Positions 1-10,147 of a stretch of DNA of 64,000 nt are shown here, piece by piece. The stretch lies in NCBI RefSeq assembly GCF_900116415.1, contig NZ_FPAP01000001.1, forward strand, positions 1,178,001-1,242,000. Direction: 5' to 3'. Source of the stretch: Chryseobacterium formosense (lineage in GTDB: Bacteria; Bacteroidota; Bacteroidia; Flavobacteriales; Weeksellaceae). The notes under the pieces were generated by a model, which was given only the letters and a program-made list of their open reading frames with translations, was not told the origin of the DNA and searched no databases. The position numbers and the translations under genes were made by a program. Positions within the stretch are counted from its first letter, which is position 1. Each line of letters opens with the position of its first letter.

Positions 1-2976
1 TCTCACAACGGAAAGCCATTTAACACAAAATCACTTATTTCTTTAATTAAACAAGTTAGCGGAAAATATGGTGAGCAACAAGATATTAAAGAGGTAGGGA
101 AATATGGAACCGGATTTTTGACAACCCATACTTTTGGTAGAAAATTTTTTGTTGATTCAGTGTTAGATACAGGCGAATTCTACTTACCAATTAATAAATT
201 TGAAATAGATCGAACTCCCAAAACATGGGAACTATTGAGTGATAATATATCCGAGCAAAAGAAAAAAGTATATGACATATTAAAAAATGAGAGTGCAATA
301 AATATTGACAGATTTTTAACATCTTTTACATACCTACCCCAAACTGCTAAAGAACTTGATTATATAAAAAAATCAAAAACAGATTTGGATGAATACATTC
401 CATTTGTATTTACTATTAATGATAGGCTCGATAAAATAACGGTAATCAGCCAAGATCAGAATGTGTGTACCTACTCTTTCGAAAAAAAGAATAAAGTAGA
501 AACTAGTGAAGATATTTGCTTATACAAAACAGTTGTTCTTAAAAATAATGAGGAAATTTTTATTTATAGTATCATTGACGAACAAGAAGAAATAGAAATC
601 ATTCTACCCATTAACAAGAATCACAAGGTTTTTGAATTTAATGAGCGTATAGCAAGGTTGTTTTTATATTACCCATTAATTGGCTCTGAAGATTTTGGAA
701 TAAATTTTATTATAAATTGTAAAAATTTTCTACCTACTGAACCTAGGGATGGAATACATTTAAATAGCGATAAGGATCAAGTTAAAGACCAAGAGGAAAA
801 AAATAAAGACATTATTGAAAAATGTACTACGTTAATATTTGATTTTTTAAATAGCAATGTAATAGAGGTAGACAATCCTCTTTTATATTCTGCAATTAAC
901 TTTAAAACAAATTCGGACGATTTTCTTTTAAACGAATATTTTCAAAAACTGCAAACAACATGGAATGGCAAGTTCAAATCTCTTCCTTTTGTAAATACCT
1001 TATCTGGTTACAAAACAGTACAAGAGACTGTCTTTTTATCACAAGACTTTTTGGATACTAATTCTGAAATCTTTGATTGCTGCTTTGAATTGCTTTCAAA
1101 ATTTTACAATTTAATTCCACAAAAAGAAAGTATTATCAAATGGAGTAAAAATGTCATCAATTGGAATGATGATCAGATTAAACTTATAACGCACCAAGAT
1201 TTATTGGAAAAAATAAGAGTCTGCAAACTTGATGATTTTAATGCAAAAACTTTAAATCAATATTACTCTTTTTTAATAGATAAAGGATTTTCAGCTTACT
1301 TTAGCTCATTAGAATTAATACCAAATATTGATGGTAAATTTCATAAACTAGGTATTTTACTATTAGCTAAAGATTTAGATAGCAATTTAATTACATTGGG
1401 TAAAACATTAATACCTGATTCTATAAACAAACTTATTCATAAGGAATTTTTGTTCAATTTCAATTTGGAAGAATTCAATCGCAGAAATTTTTCAAATGAT
1501 ATAAAAATTTCATTGGATCAAAAAGATTTATCCAATTTTATTTATTTCTCTAATAATCTCAGTTTGGAACATTATCATTCAGATTTAGTTGAATCAGCCA
1601 ATAAAATTGACAACGATTATTTTATTTCTTTACTAAGATATTGTATGATAGTAAATAATAAAGAATCTTTAAGTAAGCCTAATCAATTAATCAAAAAAAT
1701 ATGTCAGTATTATGGCTTAGAAGATGAATTATCTGAACTTAAACTCTTAAGTGAGGAAAGTGAAAATATTGAATATAGGTCAACTCGTAAAAATCTAATA
1801 AAAATATTCTTTAATCTCGTAGCATTACATAATAATGAATGGGTTCAAAAAAATCAAAAATTATTATTTGACTTTTGCTCGTTAAATGATGATAGTTATA
1901 AAGAAATATATAAGGAAAGCAAAATTTATCCTAATCAATTGTTTGAACTCCATTTGTTAGAAAATTTAAAAAGAGATTTGGGTGTCAAAGAAATCATCAA
2001 AAAGATTTATTTAGATACAACAGGAAAAGACATTAATGAAATTTTAGTTATATCCGACTTTAATGATTTTCTTCCGGAAGCTAATTATATTGACAATAGA
2101 GATTTAACCACGGTAATAGAGAATATAATATTCCAAGAGAATGTTTTTAATATTGATTCTCATACTCATAAAGATATAATCTTAAAGATTATTCCAAAAC
2201 TGACCGATAAAGAATATCAAAACCTTTTTCCGCAATTAGATGATAAAAAAGCAAATATCATGATTTCTGTTGTAACAAAAGAAGAGACTAAGGATGATAT
2301 TTTTGCTATTGTTACTTTAGATAGTGAGAAACTGAAAAAAATTGGAAAATTAATTCAACAGGAAAATTTTGAAGAACTTATCAATAAAGCGGAAAATATA
2401 ATTATTGACGAACAACAGTCTCAATCGAATTTTGCACATAAATATAAGATTGGAACTTATATTGAAAACCAAATAAGAGCCAAACTGGATCAACAACTAA
2501 ACTATAAAATCTTAGTTGACAACCTTGAGTCCAAAAACGAACAAGGAGGTCAGGATATTGTTATTAGATTAAACGGTGAGCCAATCTATTATATTGAAGT
2601 TAAATCGAGATGGGACAAAAGAAATTCTGTAACTATGAGCAAACTTCAATTAGAACGTGCAGCATTAAATTGGGAAAAATATTGTTTATGCTCAGTAGAT
2701 GTAACATATTATGAAGGTAAAAATAATAAATACAATCTTCCAATTGAAGATATTTTACCGTTAGTAAAAATTATTGATAATATCGGAACTAATGTAAAAC
2801 CACTTGTTGAAAATAACATTATAGCAGAAGAAAGAATAGAAGACCAAGTACATTTAACTGATTATCGAGGTGTTATCCCTCAAAATATTATTGAAAAAGG
2901 ACATAGTTTTGAAACATTAGTATTAAATCTGATTACTCACATAAAAACTGCTGAATTTAATGTTGATAGTATATAA
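1..2976 (+). CDS. Sacsin-like GHKL ATPase with C-terminal PD-(D/E)XK nuclease domain (5' partial)
   Basis: The frame is open from base 1, so the start lies outside the window; 991 residues are visible. The beginning holds the end of a GHKL/HSP90-type ATP site: HNGKPF near residue 2 and the lid motif GKYGTGF at about residues 34-40, as in sacsin-like ATPases. The long middle is unassigned and mostly helical in character. Near the C-terminus, D852 (GGQDIVI) and E866-V-K868 (YYIEVKS) fit a PD-(D/E)XK active site of the DUF3883 type often fused to such ATPases. It heads a rightward operon with a cysteine desulfurase 53 bp downstream. I infer an ATP-gated DNA-cleaving defence protein. Family placement is fairly secure; the target is unknown. 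Confidence 0.75.
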   Translation, partial: SHNGKPFNTKSLISLIKQVSGKYGEQQDIKEVGKYGTGFLTTHTFGRKFFVDSVLDTGEFYLPINKFEIDRTPKTWELLSDNISEQKKKVYDILKNESAINIDRFLTSFTYLPQTAKELDYIKKSKTDLDEYIPFVFTINDRLDKITVISQDQNVCTYSFEKKNKVETSEDICLYKTVVLKNNEEIFIYSIIDEQEEIEIILPINKNHKVFEFNERIARLFLYYPLIGSEDFGINFIINCKNFLPTEPRDGIHLNSDKDQVKDQEEKNKDIIEKCTTLIFDFLNSNVIEVDNPLLYSAINFKTNSDDFLLNEYFQKLQTTWNGKFKSLPFVNTLSGYKTVQETVFLSQDFLDTNSEIFDCCFELLSKFYNLIPQKESIIKWSKNVINWNDDQIKLITHQDLLEKIRVCKLDDFNAKTLNQYYSFLIDKGFSAYFSSLELIPNIDGKFHKLGILLLAKDLDSNLITLGKTLIPDSINKLIHKEFLFNFNLEEFNRRNFSNDIKISLDQKDLSNFIYFSNNLSLEHYHSDLVESANKIDNDYFISLLRYCMIVNNKESLSKPNQLIKKICQYYGLEDELSELKLLSEESENIEYRSTRKNLIKIFFNLVALHNNEWVQKNQKLLFDFCSLNDDSYKEIYKESKIYPNQLFELHLLENLKRDLGVKEIIKKIYLDTTGKDINEILVISDFNDFLPEANYIDNRDLTTVIENIIFQENVFNIDSHTHKDIILKIIPKLTDKEYQNLFPQLDDKKANIMISVVTKEETKDDIFAIVTLDSEKLKKIGKLIQQENFEELINKAENIIIDEQQSQSNFAHKYKIGTYIENQIRAKLDQQLNYKILVDNLESKNEQGGQDIVIRLNGEPIYYIEVKSRWDKRNSVTMSKLQLERAALNWEKYCLCSVDVTYYEGKNNKYNLPIEDILPLVKIIDNIGTNVKPLVENNIIAEERIEDQVHLTDYRGVIPQNIIEKGHSFETLVLNLITHIKTAEFNVDSI

Positions 2977-3029
2977 TGAAAAACTAATACACGAAAATAA
3001 GTATATTTGATACTATCAGATTTATTAAA

Positions 3030-4175
3030 ATGCTAATAAATAAAGATTATATATACTTAGATAATGCTGCTACTACAAGAATAGATGATAATGTTCTCAA
3101 AGAAATGATTCCGTTCATGTCCGAGTTTTATGCTAATTCTTCCAGTTCTCATTTAATGGGAAAAAAAGTTAAAAATGAAATAGTGAACGCTAGAGAGCTG
3201 GTTGCTAATTTATTAAATGCAGATGCTAGCGAAATAGTTTTTACTTCTGGTGCTACCGAGTCGATTAATGCAGTACTGAAAGGGATTGTGGCAAATTCAG
3301 ATAAAACCACAAAGCCACAAATTATTACGGTAGCCACAGAACATTCAGCCATTCTCAACACCTGTAAATATCTTGAAGAAATAGGTTTCGAAGTGATTTA
3401 TCTCCCTGTTTTACAATCAGGAATTCTTGACATAGCTAATTTAAAAAATGTGATTTCTGAAAGAACCCTTGTACTTTCAGTTATGCTAGCTAATAACGAA
3501 ACTGGAGTAATTCAAAATATAAAGGAAATCACAAAAATCGCTCATCAGTTTGAAGCTCTTATGATGACAGATGCTACACAAGCAGTAGGTAAGATTCCCG
3601 TTGATGTTAAAGATCTTGATATCGATTTTTTAATATTTTCGGGACATAAATTTCATGCTCCAAAAGGAATTGGAGGATTTTACTACAAGCAAGAAAACAA
3701 ATTCGTACCATTAATTCATGGCGGTGGGCAAGAGAACAATAGACGCAGTGGTACATCAAATACTTCTGGAATTGTTGGAATTGGTAAATGTGCAGAAATT
3801 AGCCTTAATCAATTGGATCAGGACATTGAATATATTAAAAAACTTCGTGATCGATTGGAGCAAGAACTTTTATTAATTGAAGGAACTTTTGTGAATGGGC
3901 ATTCAGCAGAAAGATTACATAATATAACGAATATATGCTTTCCGAACATAGAGGCAGATTTTCTAATCGGTATGTTGAGAAATATTTGTGTTTCAAATGG
4001 CTCAGCTTGTCACTCTGAACTGATAGAGCCATCTCATGTTTTAATAGAAATGGGGCTAAGTAGTGAAGATGCATTTTCAAGTATCCGCTTTAGCCTTAGT
4101 AAGTATAATACTCAAGAAAAAATTGATTACACCATTAGTAAGGTCAAAGAAATTGTAAATAATTTTCAAACATAA
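3030..4175 (+). CDS. Cysteine desulfurase, IscS/DndA-like, inside a defence operon
   Basis: A 381-residue fold-type I PLP enzyme that would take sulfur from L-cysteine and carry it as a persulfide. The N-terminal YLDNAATT motif, FTSGATES near residue 73, the PLP lysine K207 (SGHKFHAPKG), the GGGQENNRRSGT segment and the catalytic cysteine C327 (NGSACHS) are all present. It lies between two GHKL ATPase genes, 53 bp after the first and 30 bp before the second, in one orientation. A housekeeping desulfurase would be expected beside Fe-S assembly genes; none are here. The context suggests a sulfur donor for DNA phosphorothioation, as with DndA or SspA. Its partner PP-loop enzyme is either upstream of the window or the SspD at 18621. 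Confidence 0.9.
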   Translation: MLINKDYIYLDNAATTRIDDNVLKEMIPFMSEFYANSSSSHLMGKKVKNEIVNARELVANLLNADASEIVFTSGATESINAVLKGIVANSDKTTKPQIITVATEHSAILNTCKYLEEIGFEVIYLPVLQSGILDIANLKNVISERTLVLSVMLANNETGVIQNIKEITKIAHQFEALMMTDATQAVGKIPVDVKDLDIDFLIFSGHKFHAPKGIGGFYYKQENKFVPLIHGGGQENNRRSGTSNTSGIVGIGKCAEISLNQLDQDIEYIKKLRDRLEQELLLIEGTFVNGHSAERLHNITNICFPNIEADFLIGMLRNICVSNGSACHSELIEPSHVLIEMGLSSEDAFSSIRFSLSKYNTQEKIDYTISKVKEIVNNFQT

Positions 4176-4205
4176 TACTATCAAAAAAACTCTAACTAAA
4201 ACACC

Positions 4206-6593
4206 ATGAAAGAATTATTTGAACAATTATATTTTAGTGCTACAGAACAAGATGTTGAAAAAACGATACAAGAATCTAAGGATATTTTTAAAAAAGAGAA
4301 TTGGGTTCCAATTGGTGGAAATGATTCGAATTTTAGCATCATTGAAAACCAGCAGTCCAACCCTATCGCGGCTCTAGTAGAGAAGGTTACAAATTCAATT
4401 GATGCAACTCTGATGAAAAAGTGCATTGAGTTGGGAATCGATCCTAAAAGTGTAGACGCACCTAAATCGATGGATGAAGCTTTAGAAAAATTCTTTCCAG
4501 ATAGTAAAAATTGGGATCTTAATACATTCAGAAGAAAACAAGCAGAAGATATACAAATCATTGCCGATGGTCCAACGAGACAAAGCTCAGTTATTATATA
4601 TGATAATGGCGAAGGTCAACATCCTGAAGATTTTGAAAATACTTTTTTATCATTGATGAAAGGGAATAAAAATGAAATTCATTTTGTTCAGGGTAAATAC
4701 AATATGGGAGGTAGTGGTGCTATTGTATTTTGTGGAACAAAAGGATATCAATTGATTGGATCTAAAAAATTTGATGGGACAGGCAAATTTGGATTTACTT
4801 TAGTTAGAGAGCACCCTCTTTCAGAAGCAGAATTAACCACTAAAAAAAATACTTGGTACGAATATCTGAAAATTGATGGAAAAATGCCCCAATTCGATGT
4901 TAGCGATATGGATTTAAAGCTTCTCAATAGAAACTTTACCACAGGTTCAATCATTAAGATGTATTCTTATCAAATGAAGGGCATTTCAGGTTTTGCGCAA
5001 GATTTGAATCAAAACCTAAATGAATTTTTATTTAAACCGGTTCTACCCATATTCACAATTGACACAAAAGAGCGTTATCCTAATAATAAAGTATTGCAAA
5101 CTACCGTGTATGGACTTCAACGACGCCTAGAAGATGAAAAAGATTATGTAGAAGATTGGTTCTCAGAGGATTATGACGATATTGTTTTTGGAAAAATGAA
5201 AGTTACGTGCTATGTTTTTAAACCAAAACAGGAAGGAAAAACAGTCAAAGAAACAAAAGCAGATATTCAAAGACGTTATTTTAAAAATAATATGTCTGTC
5301 TTATTTTCAATGAATGGGCAAGTACACGGTCATTACACATCTGAATTTATTACCAGAAGTTTGAAATACAATTTACTTAAAGATTATTTATTGATTAATG
5401 TAGATTGTTCGAAAATGAAGTATGAGTTTAGAAAAGATCTTTTTATGGCTTCCCGTGATCGTCTAAAGAATGGAGCAAAAGCTGAAGAATTAAGAGATTA
5501 CTTAAAAACAAAACTGACAAAATCCAAACTTGATGAAATAAATAAGCGTAGAAAGGATTCTATTGGACTAGAAAGTGAAGACACCTCTGAGTTAATAAAG
5601 AACTTTGCTAAAAACTTATCCAAAGATAGCGACCTGTTCAAATTGATACAAAACACACTTAAACTTGACGAAAAGACTAGAGACAAACCTGAAAAAACAG
5701 AATCTAATGGTAATAAACCTCAGGAAAAGCAACATAAACCATTTAAGCCTGAACGTTTTCCTAGCTTTTTCAAATTGCAAAGTAAGGCTAATAATCCCAT
5801 CCCTGTACCTGTTGGAGGTGAGAAGACATTAAAATTTGAAACTGATGTCGAGGATCATTATTTTGACAGGACGGATGACCCTGGGGATTTACAAGTTAGT
5901 ATCTTGAAAGTCAAACGTAACGAACCGAATGGTGGTAATCAGCAAGGAAACCAAAAAGAACCAGGAGAATTATTAAATATTATAAAATCGAGTCCTGATA
6001 AAGGAACTATTAAAATAACCTTTAATCCTGATATTGAACTCAGACAAGGTGACGAAATCGAAATTGAGGCTAATTTGAAAGGTGCAGGTTCTGAATCTTT
6101 TCAGGAGATTGTTTTTCTCAAAATTGTTGATCAGCAACAGAAAAAAGAAACAGCACCCAAGGAGGAAGAGGATTTTAGTAATATGGGACTGCCTGAACTA
6201 GTTAAAATTACAAAAGACCAATGGCAAGGTTTGGAGAGCCAAGGTATCGCTATGAATTATGAAACTGTGATGAATCCTGTGGCATCGGGAGATATTCTAG
6301 AAAAAATTTACGTTAACCTAGACAGTAACGTCTTTTTAAACTATCGTAAAAAATTAAAGAATGAGGAACAAATACTAGTTGCTCAGAAAAGATATATCGC
6401 ATCTGTATATTTCCATTCGTTATTTCTATATATGATTACTAAAAAGAAAAATTACAAACTGTCTCAATCATTAGAAAATAATGACGAAGAAATAACTATT
6501 GATGAATACATACGTGATGTATTTGATAGCTATTACTCCGATTTTTTACTGAATTTTGGAATGGAGCAACTAATTGGAAGTTTGGAAGATTAA
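4206..6593 (+). CDS. HSP90-like GHKL ATPase of a defence operon
   Basis: A 795-residue protein. The N-terminus has a GHKL ATP-binding fold: N-box E59, N63 and D66 (EKVTNSIDA), G1 box with D133 (YDNGEGQ), and a glycine-rich lid GKYNMGGSGA near residues 165-175. The middle resembles the second domain of HSP90/MutL-type proteins. Residues about 470-530 are a charged, low-complexity linker rich in K, E, Q and P, followed by a beta-rich region and a helical C-terminus. It has no recognisable nuclease motif. The next gene starts 9 bp downstream, so it is probably co-translated with the ATPase/HNH pair. I infer an ATP-driven clamp or sensor for the module. The exact family name is not known to me. 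Confidence 0.7.
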   Translation: MKELFEQLYFSATEQDVEKTIQESKDIFKKENWVPIGGNDSNFSIIENQQSNPIAALVEKVTNSIDATLMKKCIELGIDPKSVDAPKSMDEALEKFFPDSKNWDLNTFRRKQAEDIQIIADGPTRQSSVIIYDNGEGQHPEDFENTFLSLMKGNKNEIHFVQGKYNMGGSGAIVFCGTKGYQLIGSKKFDGTGKFGFTLVREHPLSEAELTTKKNTWYEYLKIDGKMPQFDVSDMDLKLLNRNFTTGSIIKMYSYQMKGISGFAQDLNQNLNEFLFKPVLPIFTIDTKERYPNNKVLQTTVYGLQRRLEDEKDYVEDWFSEDYDDIVFGKMKVTCYVFKPKQEGKTVKETKADIQRRYFKNNMSVLFSMNGQVHGHYTSEFITRSLKYNLLKDYLLINVDCSKMKYEFRKDLFMASRDRLKNGAKAEELRDYLKTKLTKSKLDEINKRRKDSIGLESEDTSELIKNFAKNLSKDSDLFKLIQNTLKLDEKTRDKPEKTESNGNKPQEKQHKPFKPERFPSFFKLQSKANNPIPVPVGGEKTLKFETDVEDHYFDRTDDPGDLQVSILKVKRNEPNGGNQQGNQKEPGELLNIIKSSPDKGTIKITFNPDIELRQGDEIEIEANLKGAGSESFQEIVFLKIVDQQQKKETAPKEEEDFSNMGLPELVKITKDQWQGLESQGIAMNYETVMNPVASGDILEKIYVNLDSNVFLNYRKKLKNEEQILVAQKRYIASVYFHSLFLYMITKKKNYKLSQSLENNDEEITIDEYIRDVFDSYYSDFLLNFGMEQLIGSLED

Positions 6594-6602
6594 GTTATAG
6601 AT

Positions 6603-8378
6603 ATGGATCAACTATTATTTGTTTGGGTTGAAAAATTTAGAAACATTGAAAATGTTGGATTTAATTTTTCAAATCGATATGAAATTAATTATAAGAAAGG
6701 CGAAAATGAAATAATCGTAAATACAGTCGATGGAGAATCTGTTTTAAAAGAAGATGATGTTAAATTACTTTTTAATGATGAAAAACATTATTTGGAAGAT
6801 TTTTTTCAAATCGAAAATAAAAATAATGTAACTATCTCACAAATATGTGCTTTAATAGGCAAAAATTCATCAGGAAAAAGTAATATAATCGATTTTATTT
6901 TGACTGCTATTAGTATAGGTAGCAGAAATAAGTTACAATCAAATTATATCCTAGTTTTTAAAAAAGATAACGAATTATGTTTTTTCGGCAAAACTAACAA
7001 TAATAATTTGAATACTTCTACCCTAATTTGTTTGAACAAAAATGTACCCAAAATTGAACCTGATAAAAATTGGGTGTCAATGTTTTATTCCAATGTAGCA
7101 GATAATAAAGAGCATATCTTTAATGATAGTTCTGTCTACAACTATTCTTTTAATAAACTAAATGAACTACAATCAAACAAAATCGATTTTGTCAGTTCTA
7201 TTTTCTTTGAAGATACTTGGAAGAGATTAAATACGAAAGACTCGCCTATAAAAAATGTCAGATTTGTTTTTAATCCTATTTCGTTTTTAAGAATCGAAAA
7301 AGCAAATGATCTAGATGAAAGGTTAGCCGGAATCTTAAAAAGATATCGTAAAGCTATATATGAAGAGTCTTCTTCAAATGCAAATCGTTTTTATTATGGT
7401 TTAGTAATTAATTTGCTATGTTTTTTATACGAAAGCAAACTTGACATAAGTCCAATATTGCAGGAAGTTAATTTAGTTGGAAGTGATGGATTTGCTGAAG
7501 CCATTAGAATTCTACATCCCAAAGTAGTTTTGTTCCTTGCAGGAATAAATGAGATGGATTCTGATACATTAAAAAAAGATGAATTTGATTCATATAAAAA
7601 TTTAATTAATCAATTTTCTTTAAAAGATGAAGACGGGAAAGTTGTTGTGTACAATTTAGGTCAGATTGATAACTATAACAATTCCATACTTGTAGACTTT
7701 AATGATGATTTCAAGAAAATATTATTAGATAATCAAATCGCATTTAATAACTCAAGTTTGATTACGCATGATTGGTCACAACTAAGTTCTGGTTTGAAAG
7801 CTTACCTTAATTTGTTTTCTCAGTTATTTGATTTAAGTAGCAAAGTTACTAAACCTAACAATCAAAACATTCTAATATGTATTGACGAAGGTGATTTATA
7901 CCTTCATCCAGAATGGCAAAAAAACTTTTTAAATGACTTGATCTGGTTTCTAGAGCAAATATTTACAAATATCAATATACAATTACTATTAACCTCACAT
8001 TCACCATTTTTAATATCCGATTTACCAAAGGAGAATGTTATACTTTTGGACAAAGACTGTAAGCCTGATAGGCAGTTAAATCAAAGTTCATCTTTTGGTG
8101 CAAATATTCATCAACTGTATAATAAACAATTTTTCTTAATCAATGGTGCAATAGGAGAATTTGCTAGAATTAAAATATCAAATATTTTGTCAGAGTTAAA
8201 ATACGTTAATAAAACAACTCTAGAAAAGTATGAAAAATTGATTTCAATGATCGGAGAGCCTGTATTAAGAATTAGACTGGAGGAAGAACTGCAAAAATAT
8301 GTAAAGATGATAGGGAGAGAAGCTTTAATTGAATGGCATAAGTCACAAATTTTACAATTAAATAAGGAAATTGAATGA
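6603..8378 (+). CDS. ABC/SMC-type AAA ATPase, PtuA-like
   Basis: A 591-residue ATPase of the OLD/Septu PtuA type. The start is FVWVEKFRNIENVGFNF, the usual opening strand of these proteins. Walker A is GKNSSGKSN from G86. A signature-like region HDWSQLSSGLKAYL lies near residue 395. Walker B is LICIDEGDLYLHP with D428 and E429, followed by LLTSHSPFLISD containing the switch histidine. No TOPRIM domain is visible after the ATPase, which argues against OLD and for a partner nuclease in trans. The stop overlaps the start of the HNH gene by 4 bp (ATGA), as in Septu ptuA-ptuB pairs. I infer that it senses the invader and controls the HNH nuclease. Confidence 0.78.
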   Translation: MDQLLFVWVEKFRNIENVGFNFSNRYEINYKKGENEIIVNTVDGESVLKEDDVKLLFNDEKHYLEDFFQIENKNNVTISQICALIGKNSSGKSNIIDFILTAISIGSRNKLQSNYILVFKKDNELCFFGKTNNNNLNTSTLICLNKNVPKIEPDKNWVSMFYSNVADNKEHIFNDSSVYNYSFNKLNELQSNKIDFVSSIFFEDTWKRLNTKDSPIKNVRFVFNPISFLRIEKANDLDERLAGILKRYRKAIYEESSSNANRFYYGLVINLLCFLYESKLDISPILQEVNLVGSDGFAEAIRILHPKVVLFLAGINEMDSDTLKKDEFDSYKNLINQFSLKDEDGKVVVYNLGQIDNYNNSILVDFNDDFKKILLDNQIAFNNSSLITHDWSQLSSGLKAYLNLFSQLFDLSSKVTKPNNQNILICIDEGDLYLHPEWQKNFLNDLIWFLEQIFTNINIQLLLTSHSPFLISDLPKENVILLDKDCKPDRQLNQSSSFGANIHQLYNKQFFLINGAIGEFARIKISNILSELKYVNKTTLEKYEKLISMIGEPVLRIRLEEELQKYVKMIGREALIEWHKSQILQLNKEIE

Positions 8379-9580
8379 TATACTTGGGAGAAATACCGAA
8401 AGAAATATTAGATAAACATTGGGAATATTTCGAAAACTCAATTGGATATAAAAAAATTGAGGAATATAAAAACCAGAATATTTTACCAAGCAAACAAAGA
8501 GCACTATTTCGAATTATTAGTAATCACGAATTACTGAAGAAAATAATTATTGGTAAACCTAGTGAAATAAGGGAATTAATTGACCAATATAATGAGGTAG
8601 TTATTAATAAAGGTATTATTATTTCTAATGAAGTCTTTTCTTTCTATAAGGATTTTATTGTTACTGGTGGATGGAATTCTATATGGTTGAAAATTAATAG
8701 AGAGGCATGGTTATCCCATAAAAAAAACATTAAAGCGAGAATGATTTATTTAGATAAAAGATTTTCTTCAATGGAAATGCTTTATGGACTAGGTAAAAAT
8801 GATAGATTAAATATCGGTGTACTAAAGAGCAGATTTAACAATATTAATAATAATATATCTTCCAATTTAGAATCTTGGAATGATTTACTGAAATCTATTT
8901 TTGATTACTCTAAATTTATCGAAATAAACGATAATTGGAACGCATATAAATATACAACAGATTTAGGCATTACAGTTTGTCCATATTGTAACAGAAATTA
9001 CATTCATACATTAGAAACAGACTCGGGTAGAACACGTGCAGAATTAGATCACTTTTATCCAAAATCTTTGTACCCCTTTCTTTCAATATCAATTTACAAC
9101 TTAATTCCAAGTTGTCATATTTGTAATTCTAATTTAAAAGGTTCGAAGAATTTTTTTGAAGAACAACATATGCATCCTTTTGAAAATTTAAATCAAAGTA
9201 AAATTACATTTAAATTACACTATACAGACTTGAAAATAGAAACTGTCATTCCCAATACCAATCAATTTGAAATTGATTTTGATTTTAGTCCAAGCTTGAA
9301 AAATAGTGAAATGACAATGATTAATAATTCATTAAAAACTTTTAAAACTAAAGAATTGTACAATAATCATAAAGATATTGCGCAAGAGTTAATTTATAAG
9401 GCATATTATTATAATAGGACTAAAATAGAGGAATTGCAATCTATTTTAGGAGATAATTCGGGAATTGATGAGAATTTTATTGAAAGAATTGTATATGGCA
9501 ATTATATTCATGAGAACAATTTTGGTAAGAGACCATTAGCAAAATTTACTGGTGAAATAATATCAAATTTAGAAAATTAG
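8375..9580 (+). CDS. HNH endonuclease, PtuB-like
   Basis: A 401-residue protein with a C-terminal-half HNH nuclease core. It shows C202-P-Y-C205, the catalytic E223-L-D225-H226-F-Y-P, and C247-H-I-C250-N, so one zinc is held by two CxxC pairs around the beta-beta-alpha-metal motif. The N-terminal 190 residues are helical and unassigned. Its start overlaps the stop of the ATPase gene by 4 bp, implying translational coupling and a fixed ratio. In Septu the equivalent PtuB is the DNA-cutting subunit. It is the last gene of the operon. The N-terminal extension is longer than in small PtuB proteins, so a Septu-like rather than canonical Septu call is safer. Confidence 0.78.
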   Translation: MIYLGEIPKEILDKHWEYFENSIGYKKIEEYKNQNILPSKQRALFRIISNHELLKKIIIGKPSEIRELIDQYNEVVINKGIIISNEVFSFYKDFIVTGGWNSIWLKINREAWLSHKKNIKARMIYLDKRFSSMEMLYGLGKNDRLNIGVLKSRFNNINNNISSNLESWNDLLKSIFDYSKFIEINDNWNAYKYTTDLGITVCPYCNRNYIHTLETDSGRTRAELDHFYPKSLYPFLSISIYNLIPSCHICNSNLKGSKNFFEEQHMHPFENLNQSKITFKLHYTDLKIETVIPNTNQFEIDFDFSPSLKNSEMTMINNSLKTFKTKELYNNHKDIAQELIYKAYYYNRTKIEELQSILGDNSGIDENFIERIVYGNYIHENNFGKRPLAKFTGEIISNLEN

Positions 9581-10147
9581 AGTTATTATCTACCTCATCT
9601 GGAAAATGTAGATATAAGGTAGCTTTGATATTTGACAATAAAAAATAGTCTTTTGAGAATTTAATACAATTTTACTTAAATTTATTTAAAAATATTATCA
9701 TTAAAATATTAATATTTTAATGATAATATTAAACTTAATTCGATGGCGTCAAGTAAAATAATGTTTGAGCAGATAATAGAACTGTTAAAAGAATTGTGAA
9801 ATATTTGTTCTGGCGGGATTTATTATTTTTTCATAAAAACCCTGTCCATAAGCCTTATGCTATTCTCTTGTTTTTAGGTCACCGAATAGGCCACTTTTAC
9901 AAACAATGTAGAAAGCGTCGTTTTTACTGGTGCAGAGATATGGCTTTTTTAGTTTAATATAATTATTTTGAAAACTATCTACAGTATCCGAGCTTAATTT
10001 CCTTATTATCAATTATAATAATTTTTTATCCATTAAAAATAAATCCAAAAATGTGGCGGACGAATGTGCTTTGATTTTTTTAACATGAAAAATATTTTAG
10101 ACAACCAATAATTCTACTGAAAAATAAGATTATTTATACCGTAAAGT
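9581..10147. other. Convergent intergenic region after the first defence operon
   Basis: About 570 bp separate two convergent transcription units. It contains a 40-bp perfect palindrome (9691-9730, listed separately) and no credible open frame. A patch at about 9870-9930 is less A+T-rich and may be a remnant of something, but I do not recognise it. Confidence 0.6.
9691..9730. repeat. 40-bp perfect palindrome without spacer
   Basis: The left arm (9691-9710, beginning AATATTATCATT) is the exact reverse complement of the right arm (9711-9730, ending AATGATAATATT). There is no loop base and no mismatch. It consists almost entirely of A and T. It lies 110 bp after the HNH stop in a convergent region, so it may act as a bidirectional terminator hairpin, although the absence of a G+C stem makes it unusual. 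Confidence 0.85.

Noticed and set aside
6603-9580. Gabija or OLD nuclease call for the ATPase
   Set aside because: There is no TOPRIM domain after the ATPase, and the partner is HNH, not a UvrD-type helicase.
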